A DNA stretch of 64,000 nucleotides from contig CM067533.1 in NCBI GenBank assembly GCA_034509925.1, forward strand, positions 5,448,035-5,512,034, read 5' to 3'. Origin of the DNA: Hirudinaria manillensis. Taxonomy: Eukaryota; Annelida; Clitellata; Hirudinida; Hirudinidae. The position numbers and the translations under genes were made by a program. The notes under the pieces were generated by a model. That model did no database searches and was not told the DNA's origin. It was given only the letters and a program-made list of their open reading frames with translations. Shown in pieces: positions 1 through 12,400 of the stretch (positions within the stretch are counted from its first letter, which is position 1; the number at the start of each line of letters is the position of its first letter).

Positions 1-702
1 TTAGAGGAGATCAGATAAGATTAGGGAGGATTAGGTGTATTGAGGGTCTGAACCAAATTTTGCCGCCAGTGAGTTGGCTTTTCATTGTCACTCTTACCAG
101 ATCATGGATGTCATTTATTACGCTTTTCCATTAGCCCCTCCCAAATTATGTCCCTGACAGGAAAATTCTGGTTAAATTAAAAAATCCCACATTATGACCC
201 ACATTGCTGGATAGATAACACTAACGAAATATTTGTAATTAAAATATTTCAGATAACTGGTCACAGGGGCCTCAGTTTTGTACATGGCTCAAGCCACCTA
301 AAAGCTCTGTAATGTATGTGTTATATGTAAGCACATGTTTGGACAAATTCAGGCATCCTATTTGATTTTGAAAGACAATAAACTAGGTCTGGAAACCCTA
401 ATTCTGGGACATTCTAACAGCACTCGTAAATGTTTTTAAATGTAGGCATTCTTTTTAATAAAAGATCTTTTAAAATTTCTGACTAAAGGGTCATCAGTTG
501 AAATCTATAAGATTATGTTATGGACTTGATATTAATTGAACATGAATGTTGTTAATTTAATATATTAATAAAATCATTAGATAAATGATATATGTTGAAA
601 ACAATAAAATAAATTTGGCCCCAATTATGTCAAGATTGGTATCATGAAGCATTTCTGTCACAGTTTAATGCAGCTTGGGACCACTAGAAAATAAATGCCA
701 AA
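1..702. other. intergenic / 3' flank of TTLL4-like gene
   Basis: AT-rich sequence with no convincing exon on either strand. It probably holds the 3' UTR of the minus-strand TTLL4-like gene. Confidence 0.5.
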
Positions 703-3700
703 TTAAATGTTAGTATTGAAAGCATTAAGAGAGAGAGCTATGCTTACTTCTGAATTTTTAACTGGTTTAAGTTCTGTCACATGCATGTTGCTTTTGCATA
801 ACTTATTGAGAAGGAGAATACCTAAAATAATGCATTTATTTATTTTGTTTGTGAAGCATGACATTATTGAATGCACTGAAATACCATGAGACTCTTTTGA
901 TGAATATTGTTTCATCCATTCATGCAGGAGTAGAGTGTAATAACGTGGAGTTGCAAAATATTTAAGGTATTTTGAAGTCTCACTGGTAGGAAATAAAGCT
1001 TCCAGGTTCCCACATCTTGAATGCTCATCAATTGTTTCTATCAGTACATTTACATCACATCTTGTTAATGTATCCAAGATTGAGGATATTGATTTCTGAA
1101 GTAAATATTTTGCATTACAGATATAGGTTGTTATGTTGTAGAGATATTTATCTAATAAGATTCAAATTCCAAGGCAAGACATGCTTGTTCTGAGAAAAGT
1201 TGACAGAAATAACTCTGTTTTGCTTTCTCATCAGCTGTTTTGTTCCTCACAGACAACCTAACATCCATGCAGTATTTCGAACTAAAAACATGGCTAGTAT
1301 GAAATATATACTTCTGATGATATTATATTAATATTAACTTTAAATTGTTTGTGTTCCTCCAAGAAGGATATATATCTGACAGTCTTGGCATCCTAAATCC
1401 AGCTGTGTTTAACACATCTTTTATCAATGGAGCTTTTACTTCAACATCTACTTTTGAGGTAGAGTTAAGGCTGAATTTTTTTATTTTAAATTTTGTATTT
1501 CAAATTGAAATTTAAAATAAAAAAATTGCACCAACCATATTAACAAATGCAATATACGTGATGTTTTAAAAACTTAGAAAAATATGATTAATTTAATTAC
1601 TCTTTGCCCAACTATGCAAACTGCCAAGGAAGAATGGGGACACTGACATTGTTAATATAGTTAATATACCATCCTATCACCGACATCCTGAACTCCTCAT
1701 CAAAAACACTTAATTAATAAATTTGAAACAATTCATAAAGACTGGAGCATCATGGCCACTTGTAATAAAAGTTAAACAGCTCATCTTTGAAAAGTGCAGT
1801 CTTTAGGCTTCAGTAATTCAACAATAAATTGTTTTCTATTACCCATTTGTGAAATATGAAAACTTTAAGAATATTTCAAACAATATTGCGTTATAACAAA
1901 TATAGATAACTTAAAAGAGTAACATAGTGAGAACATAATATATGAGAATAGTAATAATAATTAGAAAATTCTAATATCATAAGAATCTATAAACCTGGGG
2001 GAAATGTTGACTTCAAGAAGCCAAGGCTTGAGGTTCTCATCTAACAAGATGTCAAAACCAAGTAGTTCATGGCAACAATAATTGGACCTAAGCAAAGAGT
2101 TCACCTTTGAGGCCACTTGGCCCTCACAACTGACAATAAATGTTTAATTATCATTTTTCTTTCATAATCATGATGGCAAATTTAAGTTCTCTATTTTTAT
2201 GAGAAGTATCAAGGTAAGACCATTTTTAAATTTACCTTATTATAGTCTTGATTATTATATCCTTGATATTCTCCAATATTTTGGCAGAGTTTAAATCATG
2301 TTTTTCAAAAAATTCCCAGAGATAAGTTAGAGACCTTCATAGGAATAGGAATGCCATTGATATAAGTAACGTTACATAATTAATGCCTCAAACAAACCAT
2401 TTATGTTCAATTGATTCGCTTTGTCCATTTTGATTGGAGTTAATGTTTTCATTGTGTCTGTTTATGCTGAAGTTAGTCAAATGAATGAATTTGTTTTCAA
2501 GGTTCTTTTTCTTATTAGAATATCTGACAGGAAAATAATTAATGCATCAATTAATCAATAAACAGAATTGAAACAGATTATATAGTTCACTTTGTGGTAG
2601 CAAATCTTGCAAGGCCATTTTTGTACATGTAAATGCGAAGAGGATCAAAGGAGGTGATGTAGACATATATTCTGAGGTCAAATTTCTTGCCATCAATAAG
2701 AAAGGGGTTTGATATATATTTTTGAGCAATGAGCTTCTTTTTTTTAGGGATTTCATCCAATTTTGTTATGATATAGATTCCTGTTCCTCTTGCTGAGGCA
2801 GGCTAAAATTACAATAAAAATGGAAAGCTAAATTAATTTATTAATTTAATCAAAATAATTCCTGTAATTAAAATAAAATAAATGAAAAAATAAAGTGCAT
2901 CTTTTAAACTCAGGCCATGGAAACTATAAAAATAAGTTTTCCAACAAATGTAGAAAATAAATACATCACCTATATTACATATCTTAAAAACTACAGATAC
3001 AGAAAAATTTAGATACACAGAGTCTGGGAGTGTTGCTTTAGCAGTTCTTGTAAACTAGAATTTCTTTGAATGTTGCAAACACACTGTACTAACTGGCTTG
3101 ATAATCCATTTTTTGCAAGTTGTTTCATTGTAAGAAGCTTTGAAAACCTTCCATTCAGTTGGCATAAGAAAGGTTTGGGGAAAAAAATCAAATTCCTCTT
3201 TGCCATGAGTCCGTTTCATGCTCTTCAGATTCATGTTAAGATAGTCTTTCCTACCAATTTCAAAAATCCCTGGAAAATGGCTCACCTGATGTTGATGAGT
3301 GAAATTAAAAGTGTCATGTTACTGTTCCAATATTAATAATAATATTATTATTATATTAATATTAATGTTATTCCAAAGGACTTATTCCATTTTAGTAGAG
3401 GCCTTTAAATTTTATCATAATCAATATTTAATATTAAAATGATGTGCTACCATTATTAAAATTTTTTCTTTATATGTTCTTTAATATTACTTTGAAAATT
3501 AAAATATGAAAAAACTAAAAAAAAATGCACTCTAACTTTTTGATAAAATTTAACATCCTTGAGTAGCTTATCCTTCAGAGATTTTCCCCATATGCCTATC
3601 CAAAGTTTTGGTCCTAACATAAAGCCTCAGCAAAATTAAAAGATTGTTTCCAAATAGTTCCTTATTTGACTCACTGGAAGTTTCCCTAAAACCAGAGGCT

Positions 3701-4953
3701 TTCAGACAATTCTTTACAATCTTTGGTGTCATTGGTGTATTTTTCCACTTCAAGTGTCGGGTAAACTTCTTAAATTTACCTGCATCTTCAAAAATAATAA
3801 ACATTTAATTTTTTAAACATATGATTTATCTAATTATTTAGCAATAAAACCTTCTCTTTTAATCAGAACAAAGTTTAGAGTCGGGGGAACATTAACAAAA
3901 TTACTGCTAATAAAATATGAGGACTCGAAAAACTCTTCTTCAGCATTTGTAGAACTTCCTGATGAAGGAAGTTTAAAAATTTGTCTTATTCAAATATATT
4001 GAATTTGAATTTTGTTTTGGCATTTATTATTTGTGCAACTGTTTATATGACAAACTATGACAAGATATTTATTATTAATACTGAGATTTGAAAAATATAA
4101 ATCAATATATATATATTATATTGATACTAAAGTTAAATTAAAATAATAATAACAATAATCATTATTGGACCTGAAGTTGTTGATGAAACTCCTGAATTAT
4201 AATTTGAGTAATTCCCAGAACTAAATTTAAAAAATTAAATTAATAAATACTTGAAATAAAATTTCTTAGGCAGAACTGCCTAGAATCTTAGGTGATTTGA
4301 ATCTTAAAACGAATGCGAAGCATCATTTGATAACTCAAAGCTAACATTTAAAGATAAATCAATGAAGCTAAGCTTTCAACCAGTTAATTGGCAGAGTAAA
4401 TTATAAAAGTTGTAAAAATTATAAAAGACCTTTTTTGAGCTGGTGGAGAAGTCTTAATGCTACAGCTAGAACTTCTTTTTGTTTCTGAGGATGATGCTTT
4501 CACTTTCAATTTAGGGCTTTTAATAATTTCAGATCCTACTTGAGATGGTACAGTACTATCAAAGTCTGAAATATCTGATGAATCAGTTAATAAACCCTTA
4601 TTAGTCTCAAAGTTTTGTTCTACAAAATATTTTGATGAAACTCTGTTCTTGGTGTTCAATACACATGCTTTATTAATTACTTTGAGACCCTTATCCAAAA
4701 TCAATTTTTGTTTAATATCAAGATCTGTTCCAATTCTGTCATAATTGTCAAACCCTTGGTTCAAGTTTAGACCAGTTCTTAAGTTCAACACCCTATATTT
4801 CTTATTAATTTCCTCCATTCTTTGTAGTGAAGCTCTCAAGTTCGTAATATTTTGAACAAATCGTTCGAATTGGCTCCGAATAAGGAGATGACCTTTTGGC
4901 ACGTTCAACAAGGCACTTTTCGATTCCATTATATTTCCCAAATAATGTAACAC
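703..4953 (-). CDS. TTLL4: tubulin polyglutamylase, TTLL4-like (12 exons)
   Basis: An ATP-grasp ligase family member that adds glutamate chains to tubulin tails on axonemal and cytoplasmic microtubules. Approximate exons, in transcription order: 4953-4432, 3993-3852, 3782-3672, 3612-3558, 3286-3094, 2802-2591, 2523-2398, 2334-2236, 2129-1995, 1470-1386, 1270-1165, 1105-703. Family motifs appear in the right order with consistent splice phases: [42 protein letters not shown] (ATP-binding), [47 protein letters not shown] (metal/ATP site), then a TTLL4-type C-terminus ([24 protein letters not shown]). The first exon (about 170 residues, Ser/Lys-rich) resembles nothing I know. The start is either M1 at 4953 or M9 (MESKS) at 4929. 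The donor of exon 10 is weak and the exon 3 to 4 intron is only about 60 bp. TTLL4 versus the closely related TTLL5 is judged from the C-terminus. Confidence 0.85.
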
Positions 4954-6457
4954 TAAGGCATGGTTTTGTTAGTCGACCACTTGCGACCGACGAACGGTTT
5001 GAAAACCTTTAAAAATAATTTTGATAATTTGAAGTTCTTTTAAAGATTTTATGGCAATGTAATTTAAACAGAAGTTTAAAGTTTCGAATAGATAGCCTTA
5101 AATTAGAATGTATTAAGATATTTCATTTACTTTTCAAAATGTATTGATGTACATATACATATATAATATCCCTTCTATAGATGTTGAGATAATACTCATT
5201 CAAAGAAATAATATGTGAAATGTGATTCCCAAGCCTTTCAACAGGCACCGTAAAAATAGAAACAAATTACGCCGGTTACTATAGAAACTGAAAATGTTCA
5301 ACGAAGATAATTAATTTTAATATATTTCTAAATAGCTTTGATTACTAATGACTAGGTTTTTGCTCACATGTCTGAGTAATAATGAATACGACTTAAAATT
5401 CTCAGAATTAATAATAATAGTTATTTTATAAGGCATAGGGTTGGAGGCGCCCTGTGTATCTTGCACTTCTCATGCTTTCTTGAAGAAGTGGGTCTTAAGT
5501 GACCTGAGAAGAGCCCCACAAATAGTTAGGCCTCCCAGATGGGGAGAGAATAGCTCGTGCCAGGCAACAGGAGAGACATATGAAAAGCATTTGTTGAATA
5601 TTGTCGAATTTATATTCGAATTAAAACTTTTAGTAAAATGTAACCTTCTTGGTCATAAGAATATAAAAACTTATACTGTGCCGGAATAGTTCACGTTTCT
5701 TGATCCTGCTAGTCTTCATTGTCTGGGACCCGAATTCAAAAATTTTTTATTTTTCGTACCAGCCTAATTTTCAGCCGATGCCATACGAACCATATGCGAC
5801 CCTCAAATCTATTTTCTGCAGACTACCAGATTAATTTCTGTTGTTTTTTTTCGTGTATGGCTCACTCGATAAGCAAGTATTGACTTTTCTTTTGAGATCC
5901 TTCAGAAAATCCCGCTATTGCTGACTAATTCATTTTGAACACCTTAGTTCAATTTAATTGAGAGAAATATTTAGACATATTTTGTGAAAATTGACAATTA
6001 CTTAAAAGCCATTTAAATTGATTTAAAACTCTGTGTATTTTATTTCGTTAGAAGGATCACCTATGATTTGGTTAAAAATTACCTGATATTCAAGATTTGA
6101 CACGAAGCTAATTTCATCATGCTTGATAAATCCTTATTTAATAAATTGTTATTTTGCTGTCACTAAATTATTTAAACAACTCACAATCGAAGCACCGAAT
6201 GCGACTTCCCAGTACGGTAGGGAGGTGGGTGCTGTCCCGATTCATGGATGCAAAACTTGTGGATGTAGATGTGGTCATCGACAATTTTTTATGTGTTAGC
6301 GTAAATTTATTCCGACGACATTTCTTTTACTTTGCTTGGAATTTCTAAAGCAACTCAAGTCTTTCAATAAACATTTGCGGATGTTTCGTTGTGGTATTCG
6401 CAATACGTAAAGTGCGCCGACAGTTCATATTTTTTCGAAGAAATACCCTAAAGCTAA
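4954..6457. promoter_or_regulatory. head-to-head intergenic region, TTLL4-like / FMNL
   Basis: About 1.5 kb separates the start codons of the divergent TTLL4-like (-) and FMNL (+) genes. It must contain both promoters and both 5' UTRs. I see no clear TATA box or other motif, and the open frames here have no family resemblance. Confidence 0.45.
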
Positions 6458-9400
6458 ATGGGTAGTGTTGTGTCCCAACCTGCTAACGGTGACAACAAGT
6501 TGGACAGGGATAGGGCATGTCGTGTACCAATGCAAAAACTACCAATGCCAAGCCACGAAGAAGTGGAAGCCAGATTCCTCAATGTTTTGGTAAACTTTTA
6601 ACATTTGTGGTATATTTGTAATGTTGCAATAATGGTTTAAGGATAATTTCATAGTGCCATATTATTAACAGAGTAGTGTCACAATATTTGCTCAAATGAT
6701 ATCATTAAGCTCCAGTTTGGAAAGATATGGTGAAACATTGCCATTGAATTTAAATTATTAGGCATCCATGGATTTACCACCTGACAAAGTCAGATTGCTG
6801 AAAAGTTATGATGACGAAAGAAAATGGGAACTTTTATGTGATCAGGTATTTTAAAAGTAATTCCAGTATTGATTTAGACATGCATTGAAGTAATCCAAGA
6901 TCTGCAAAGTTTTCCACTTTATATTTTTTTGCAAGTTGAAAATGACTTTGTTAATGAAGTTAATAAGTTAAAACTTAATATTTGTAAATTTAATTCCAAA
7001 CTTTAGCTTTCTAATAACTTTAGAAATGAATCTAAATGCTCAAAACTAGAATTTCTACATCATTAAAATGATCTCACTCAGATTTAATAAGCTTTTAGAG
7101 TGTTGATTTTTCTCACAAACATGCATAATATTTTTATTATTTCTTTATACTACTAATTGAATGACAAAATGAAATGTAAAAGCCATGTTAAACATTGTGC
7201 TTGTGCATTAGAAATGTGGAATTATATTTAATAAAGTTTATTTATTATATTTTAATAAAGTATATTTAAGTTCAACCCTCGGAGGTGTCAGAATATGAGA
7301 CGATAAATTTTATATTCTTCTTCAAAATGTTTGCATTTCTTTGAATGTCATTTGCATCCATTAATTTTATTTCATCAGAAGAATCAAGTATCACTCTGAG
7401 TAATCAGTTGACTAAGGTTCAAGTCATTTGTCGACATCACATGTCCATCTCATTTTAACTTTTAACAGATGAATATTTCCATATTATTCAACATTATTAT
7501 CTAAATTCAATATTTATTGCGAGTTAATGAACCGAATGAGTTATCGATGAAGATCTAAGAAACTTATTTCATCATAATTTTTTGATGAAATTTGTGTGTG
7601 GTTGTCTAAGACAATATAAACATTTGCATAAATAATGGTGGCTCTGGCTTTCAGATGTTTTTAAGCTAAAGATGATTATATTCATTTGAAAACTGGATCG
7701 CTCAAATAATCGTGTTGTTCCAATTGGAATAACTAGACTTTAAAAACATAATCATTGAACTTATACACTTTAAAAACATAATCATTAAACTTATACACTT
7801 AGTATTGAATGTCAGCTAAACTTTTTTCAAACAGGCAATATTCACTGTTTGTTTATGGCTTGCTAATTATTTTTTGGGGGGAAAAATTATATTTTCATTC
7901 AAATTAAGTTGTCAAGCTCTTTATTTGCCTAGGCTTGGATTGGAAAACATTATGGTAATTGCCCTGTTAGGAAATTAAAGTGCTTTACTGTTTGCATTAG
8001 GGAGTTAAAATAAAAATTTCATAGCAAATTTAAAGCTGAATAAACCAATCAATTGGTTTATTGACCTATTAAAATTCAATTTAAAGTAAAAAATTCATGA
8101 AATGTTTCTCAAGTAAAATTGATTTGATGGAATCATGTTCAGTGAAAGCATGTGATTTTCATAACGACTGAAGTATGAATCCCCATTAATAATCTTGTCC
8201 TTCTTGGACACCTTTGTGATATTATTTTTGATTTTTTAAGTGTCTTTAATATTTGTTTAATCACAAATTTGTTTACAAATTATTCATCATTAAATAGTTA
8301 TGCATCAGTTTCTTTCAACAAATGAATGAGTAACCTTGCAATAAATATCTAAGGTGTTGTTTGGAAAAGCTCAGAAGGCACAGTTTTCTAAAAAGTACTT
8401 AGCGATAATTGGAGCCTAATTTTATTGAGGGTTCTTTATCAGTTTTCAGGAGAAGCAGAGATGTAAAATTCAATCATGACTTTGACTGACCCTTTTAGAT
8501 TAAAGCTTCTTGCTTCAAAACAGTTTCTAATGTTCTCAAGATAAAGTGTGGATGGTTTTTAAAATTGCTGCTCAGTCTGTAAAACAATTTTAATTACACT
8601 GTTGATTATACCATCCATAAAATAATTCTAAAACCGTCTGCAAAATGATCATAATTATATTTGCACGATTTTCCTTTCATTGAAATTATTACCAAATTCT
8701 ATTCCATCCGAGTCGGGCACTGTTTACGAGCCATTACTTGATTCGTTTTAGAGGAATGCAATCATTGGTTTATATTTCTCCCATGAGGCGCTTGTGTGTG
8801 ATGCAGATCAAAGTTATAAGTTAGGTGTCCTATGGATTATTGGGTGAGAAGGAGATATTAATTCCATGGCATTGAAATTCCTGCATTTTATTGTTGCACA
8901 TTCTTAATGCAGTTCAAGAATTATGCAGGATATACTATAAAAATGACTTTACCTCTGCAGTTATTATAAATATTTTTTGTTTATTATGACACATAAGTGA
9001 ATGAAAAGTTAATTAGGGCCAGGAGACTTAATTGTAATTAACTGAGAGCCTTGTGTAACCAAAATAGGAACTGCAAGGGGGAACTTTTTGATCCCTTTAG
9101 CCTCCTATTCAGTTGTGCCTTGCGGTGATAGGGCTTCAAACACAACACGATGCTTTTCATGACTTTTGCAAGCAATGAACAATGATCACCTTAATTTCCA
9201 AAATTGCATTTCAATTGTTTTATGATTTCAAGACACCTGTATTCATAAAGTTTGTCTTGCTGAATAACTGGCAACTGAATAATGTTGACATTCTACATTA
9301 AGTGCTGATAATGATGGTTGTGTGGGTTATTAGCAGATTGCCCACCTATTTTCTTGTAATAAGTTCAAATAATTACTAACTATTATTAATTAATAAGTTA

Positions 9401-12400
9401 TTTTAATAATTTGCCATTTAAATTAGTTAGTAATTATTTACCATCAGGTAACAGTCAATCTATTAATTAACCTATTATGGCTTTGATAAATTTTAAATGA
9501 TTTTATTAAAATGATTTCTACTAAACAGGAAAGGTTTTCAGCCAAGGAGCCTCCAGAATATTATTTGGAGAAGCTAAAAATCTTTCTTGACAATTCAGCA
9601 CACAAAAACACCAAAGTAAGCTTAGAATTTATGGAGGAAAGTTGTCAGTTAATATAATTTGAAAAATTTGGCTGCACATTTATTAATTTGCTTGTAAATT
9701 AACTTTTTTTTTAAGTTTTCATAAATTGCAGACAATCTGAAACTAGATAACATTTGAAAATCTATTTGTTATTATTAGAGACCATAAATATAGCTTGCAG
9801 TGCATAAAATTTCAATTGAATTTAACAAGGAAATGGCATTGAAATGTTGCAGACCATCAAGAAGTTGGGTTGCGGTGGATCCACTCAGATCCTGAGGAAT
9901 CTTGAAATCTCCCTCAGGACAAATCCGATCGGGTAAAGTACCACTTGTGATATTATTGAGGACGTGTTTTGTACGGGTCTTTAGACGTAATTAAATATTG
10001 CGATGTCTGAAATATTTTACCATCATGCAATTATGCACTTGGCCATTTGGAATTTGGATTTTTTAAATTTTTATTTTATAATTTGGATTTTAAAAAATTT
10101 TTATTCCTAAAGCTTTGTTAAATAATTAAAATAGTTCAGGCTAAACTGAATAATGAGTACCTAAAGGCCACCACAGCAACTTCTTTACCCTCTTTTTATG
10201 TTTTGCATCCAAAATAATGTTTAACTCCTGATTAATTTCTAGTTTATTAAACTCATTTTTGTAAATTTTACAATTTTTTTTATTTCAAATTAGATTAAAT
10301 TTCACTATTAAATTGTTCTTTTATGAAGGACATTATTAAGCATTATTAAAGTAAACTGTCATAATTGCTTTCAAAATTTCAGTCCTTTGTAATTTTTAAC
10401 AAAAATTGCTGGATGGAATTCCACATTTTGTTATGAAAAGCTATTAATTATTTAAGAATTTCTGTTATTTTGATTAAATTACAACAAAATTCAAATTGAA
10501 TTCTCCAAGAAACATGAGCTCAACTCTCTCATGCATCCTTAATGATGCATTAATGATGCATTAATGATGCATGCATCACAGTGATTGAGTGATCGTCAGC
10601 TTTGTTACAGTCACAATGGTTTGTTTGCTGACAATGGCTTATTTTGATAACCTGTTGTACTTGGGCTGTGTTTCATTCTGAACTTTTGGAATGTACACTC
10701 TACCTCAAAGGATTTATGGTAATTTAGATTAAATCTTAAAACTGAGTACTGAACAAACAATCAGTTGTTGGCATGCATTTCATGAATGAATCAGTTATTT
10801 GGTCTTCATAAGTTGCCATTAGGCCACTTTTTGCCACTAATTTCTTCATGTTTTTCAACTTTAAATTCTTGGCAATCAGAGTTCTGATTGGTCAGAAAAT
10901 CAGAGTTCTGATTGGTCCGAAAATCTTCATCCATCAACTCTTTTGACTTGATTGTTTAACAATCATTTTTCCAAAACAATTGTCAAGTTTTATTTTTTTG
11001 TAAATAATTTAACTAAGCATATTTGTATTTATTATACTCTAAACATATATTGATATTGGGAAACACGTTATCATTTTATCTGATTATTATAATTTATTGA
11101 AACAACCATTAAAATTCCTCATTATGCATCTTATTATGCATAAGAGGATTTGTATAAACTTATATTATAGTTTATTGAAACAACCATTAAAATTCCTTAT
11201 TATGCATCTCCTTCCTTGCTTCCAGATGGGTGAGATTGTTTCTCAATGAAGAGCACAGGGGACTTGATATTCTGGTCAGCTATCTTTCAGCAACTCTCAA
11301 CAACATCAGGTTTGTTGGGGAGTTTTTTTTTTTTATTATTTTGACAGAATTCTTTTGAATTTGAATGCCTTAAGATTACAATTTATAAACGTTTGATTTC
11401 AAGGGCCGAACAAAAGCTGGAAGGGAATGGAACTTTGCCATTGTCACCATCGCAGGATCATCCATCATCTGCAGGTGGACATTTCTTGGTTCTTATATTC
11501 GGATCATTTGGTATAATAAAGAAAATAATGTTATCATTTGATATATTAAATAAAATAATATTATCATTTGGTATAATAAAGAAAATAATATTATCATTTA
11601 CATTTATTTTTGTCCTTGGTTCTTATATTCAGTGACAATGAATGTCCAATTAGATAAAAGACGAATTACGACGTATTATTTTCTATTCGATTATCAGAAG
11701 CTGCTCAAAGACCCAGGCAGTCGGTTCGTTATGCTTTGTGCAAACAACCGAAACCTACGAGCGGATTTGCGACAGACGACGTCCACGTTTGCATCATGTG
11801 CCTCAGGGCCATCATGAACCATCAGGTGGTCATACTCTCGATTTAACTCCAGCTTCGTGATCTCTTTGATGATGATGATGATGGTCATGGTCATGATGAT
11901 GATAGTGGTGGTGATGGTCATTATGATGATGGTGGTGGTGATGGTCATTATGGTGATGACGAAGACGACAATTGTGTTTTGTAATCGGTTACTTTTCGCA
12001 GTATGGTTTCAACCTGGTGTTTGGTCACGAACAAGCCATTAATTGCATCGCTCTCAGTCTCACTCACAGGAATTACAGGCAAAATATATTCTTATTCTTA
12101 TTGTTGTTGTTAAGTATTATGTTAATGTTAATGTTAAATATTGTGTTAAATCCACAATTCACCAAGCACGACTGCTTAGAAGCTAAAAGCGATGCAGTTA
12201 ACGTTAAAACATAATTTAATTTCACGTTAATACCTGCAAAACATGCACAAAACATAACTTCATGCACTACTTCACTACTCGCAAACATGTAAAGTTGTTG
12301 CTGATGTTGTTAGGATGCAAACATACAATGTTGTTGCAGAGGCTGTTAAGATACGAACACCATAAAACAAACATTTGTTTGAAGTTTGCATCATTAAAGA

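Noticed and set aside
5441..5689. Plus-strand frame in the TTLL4/FMNL promoter region
   Set aside because: No family resemblance and located in a divergent promoter.
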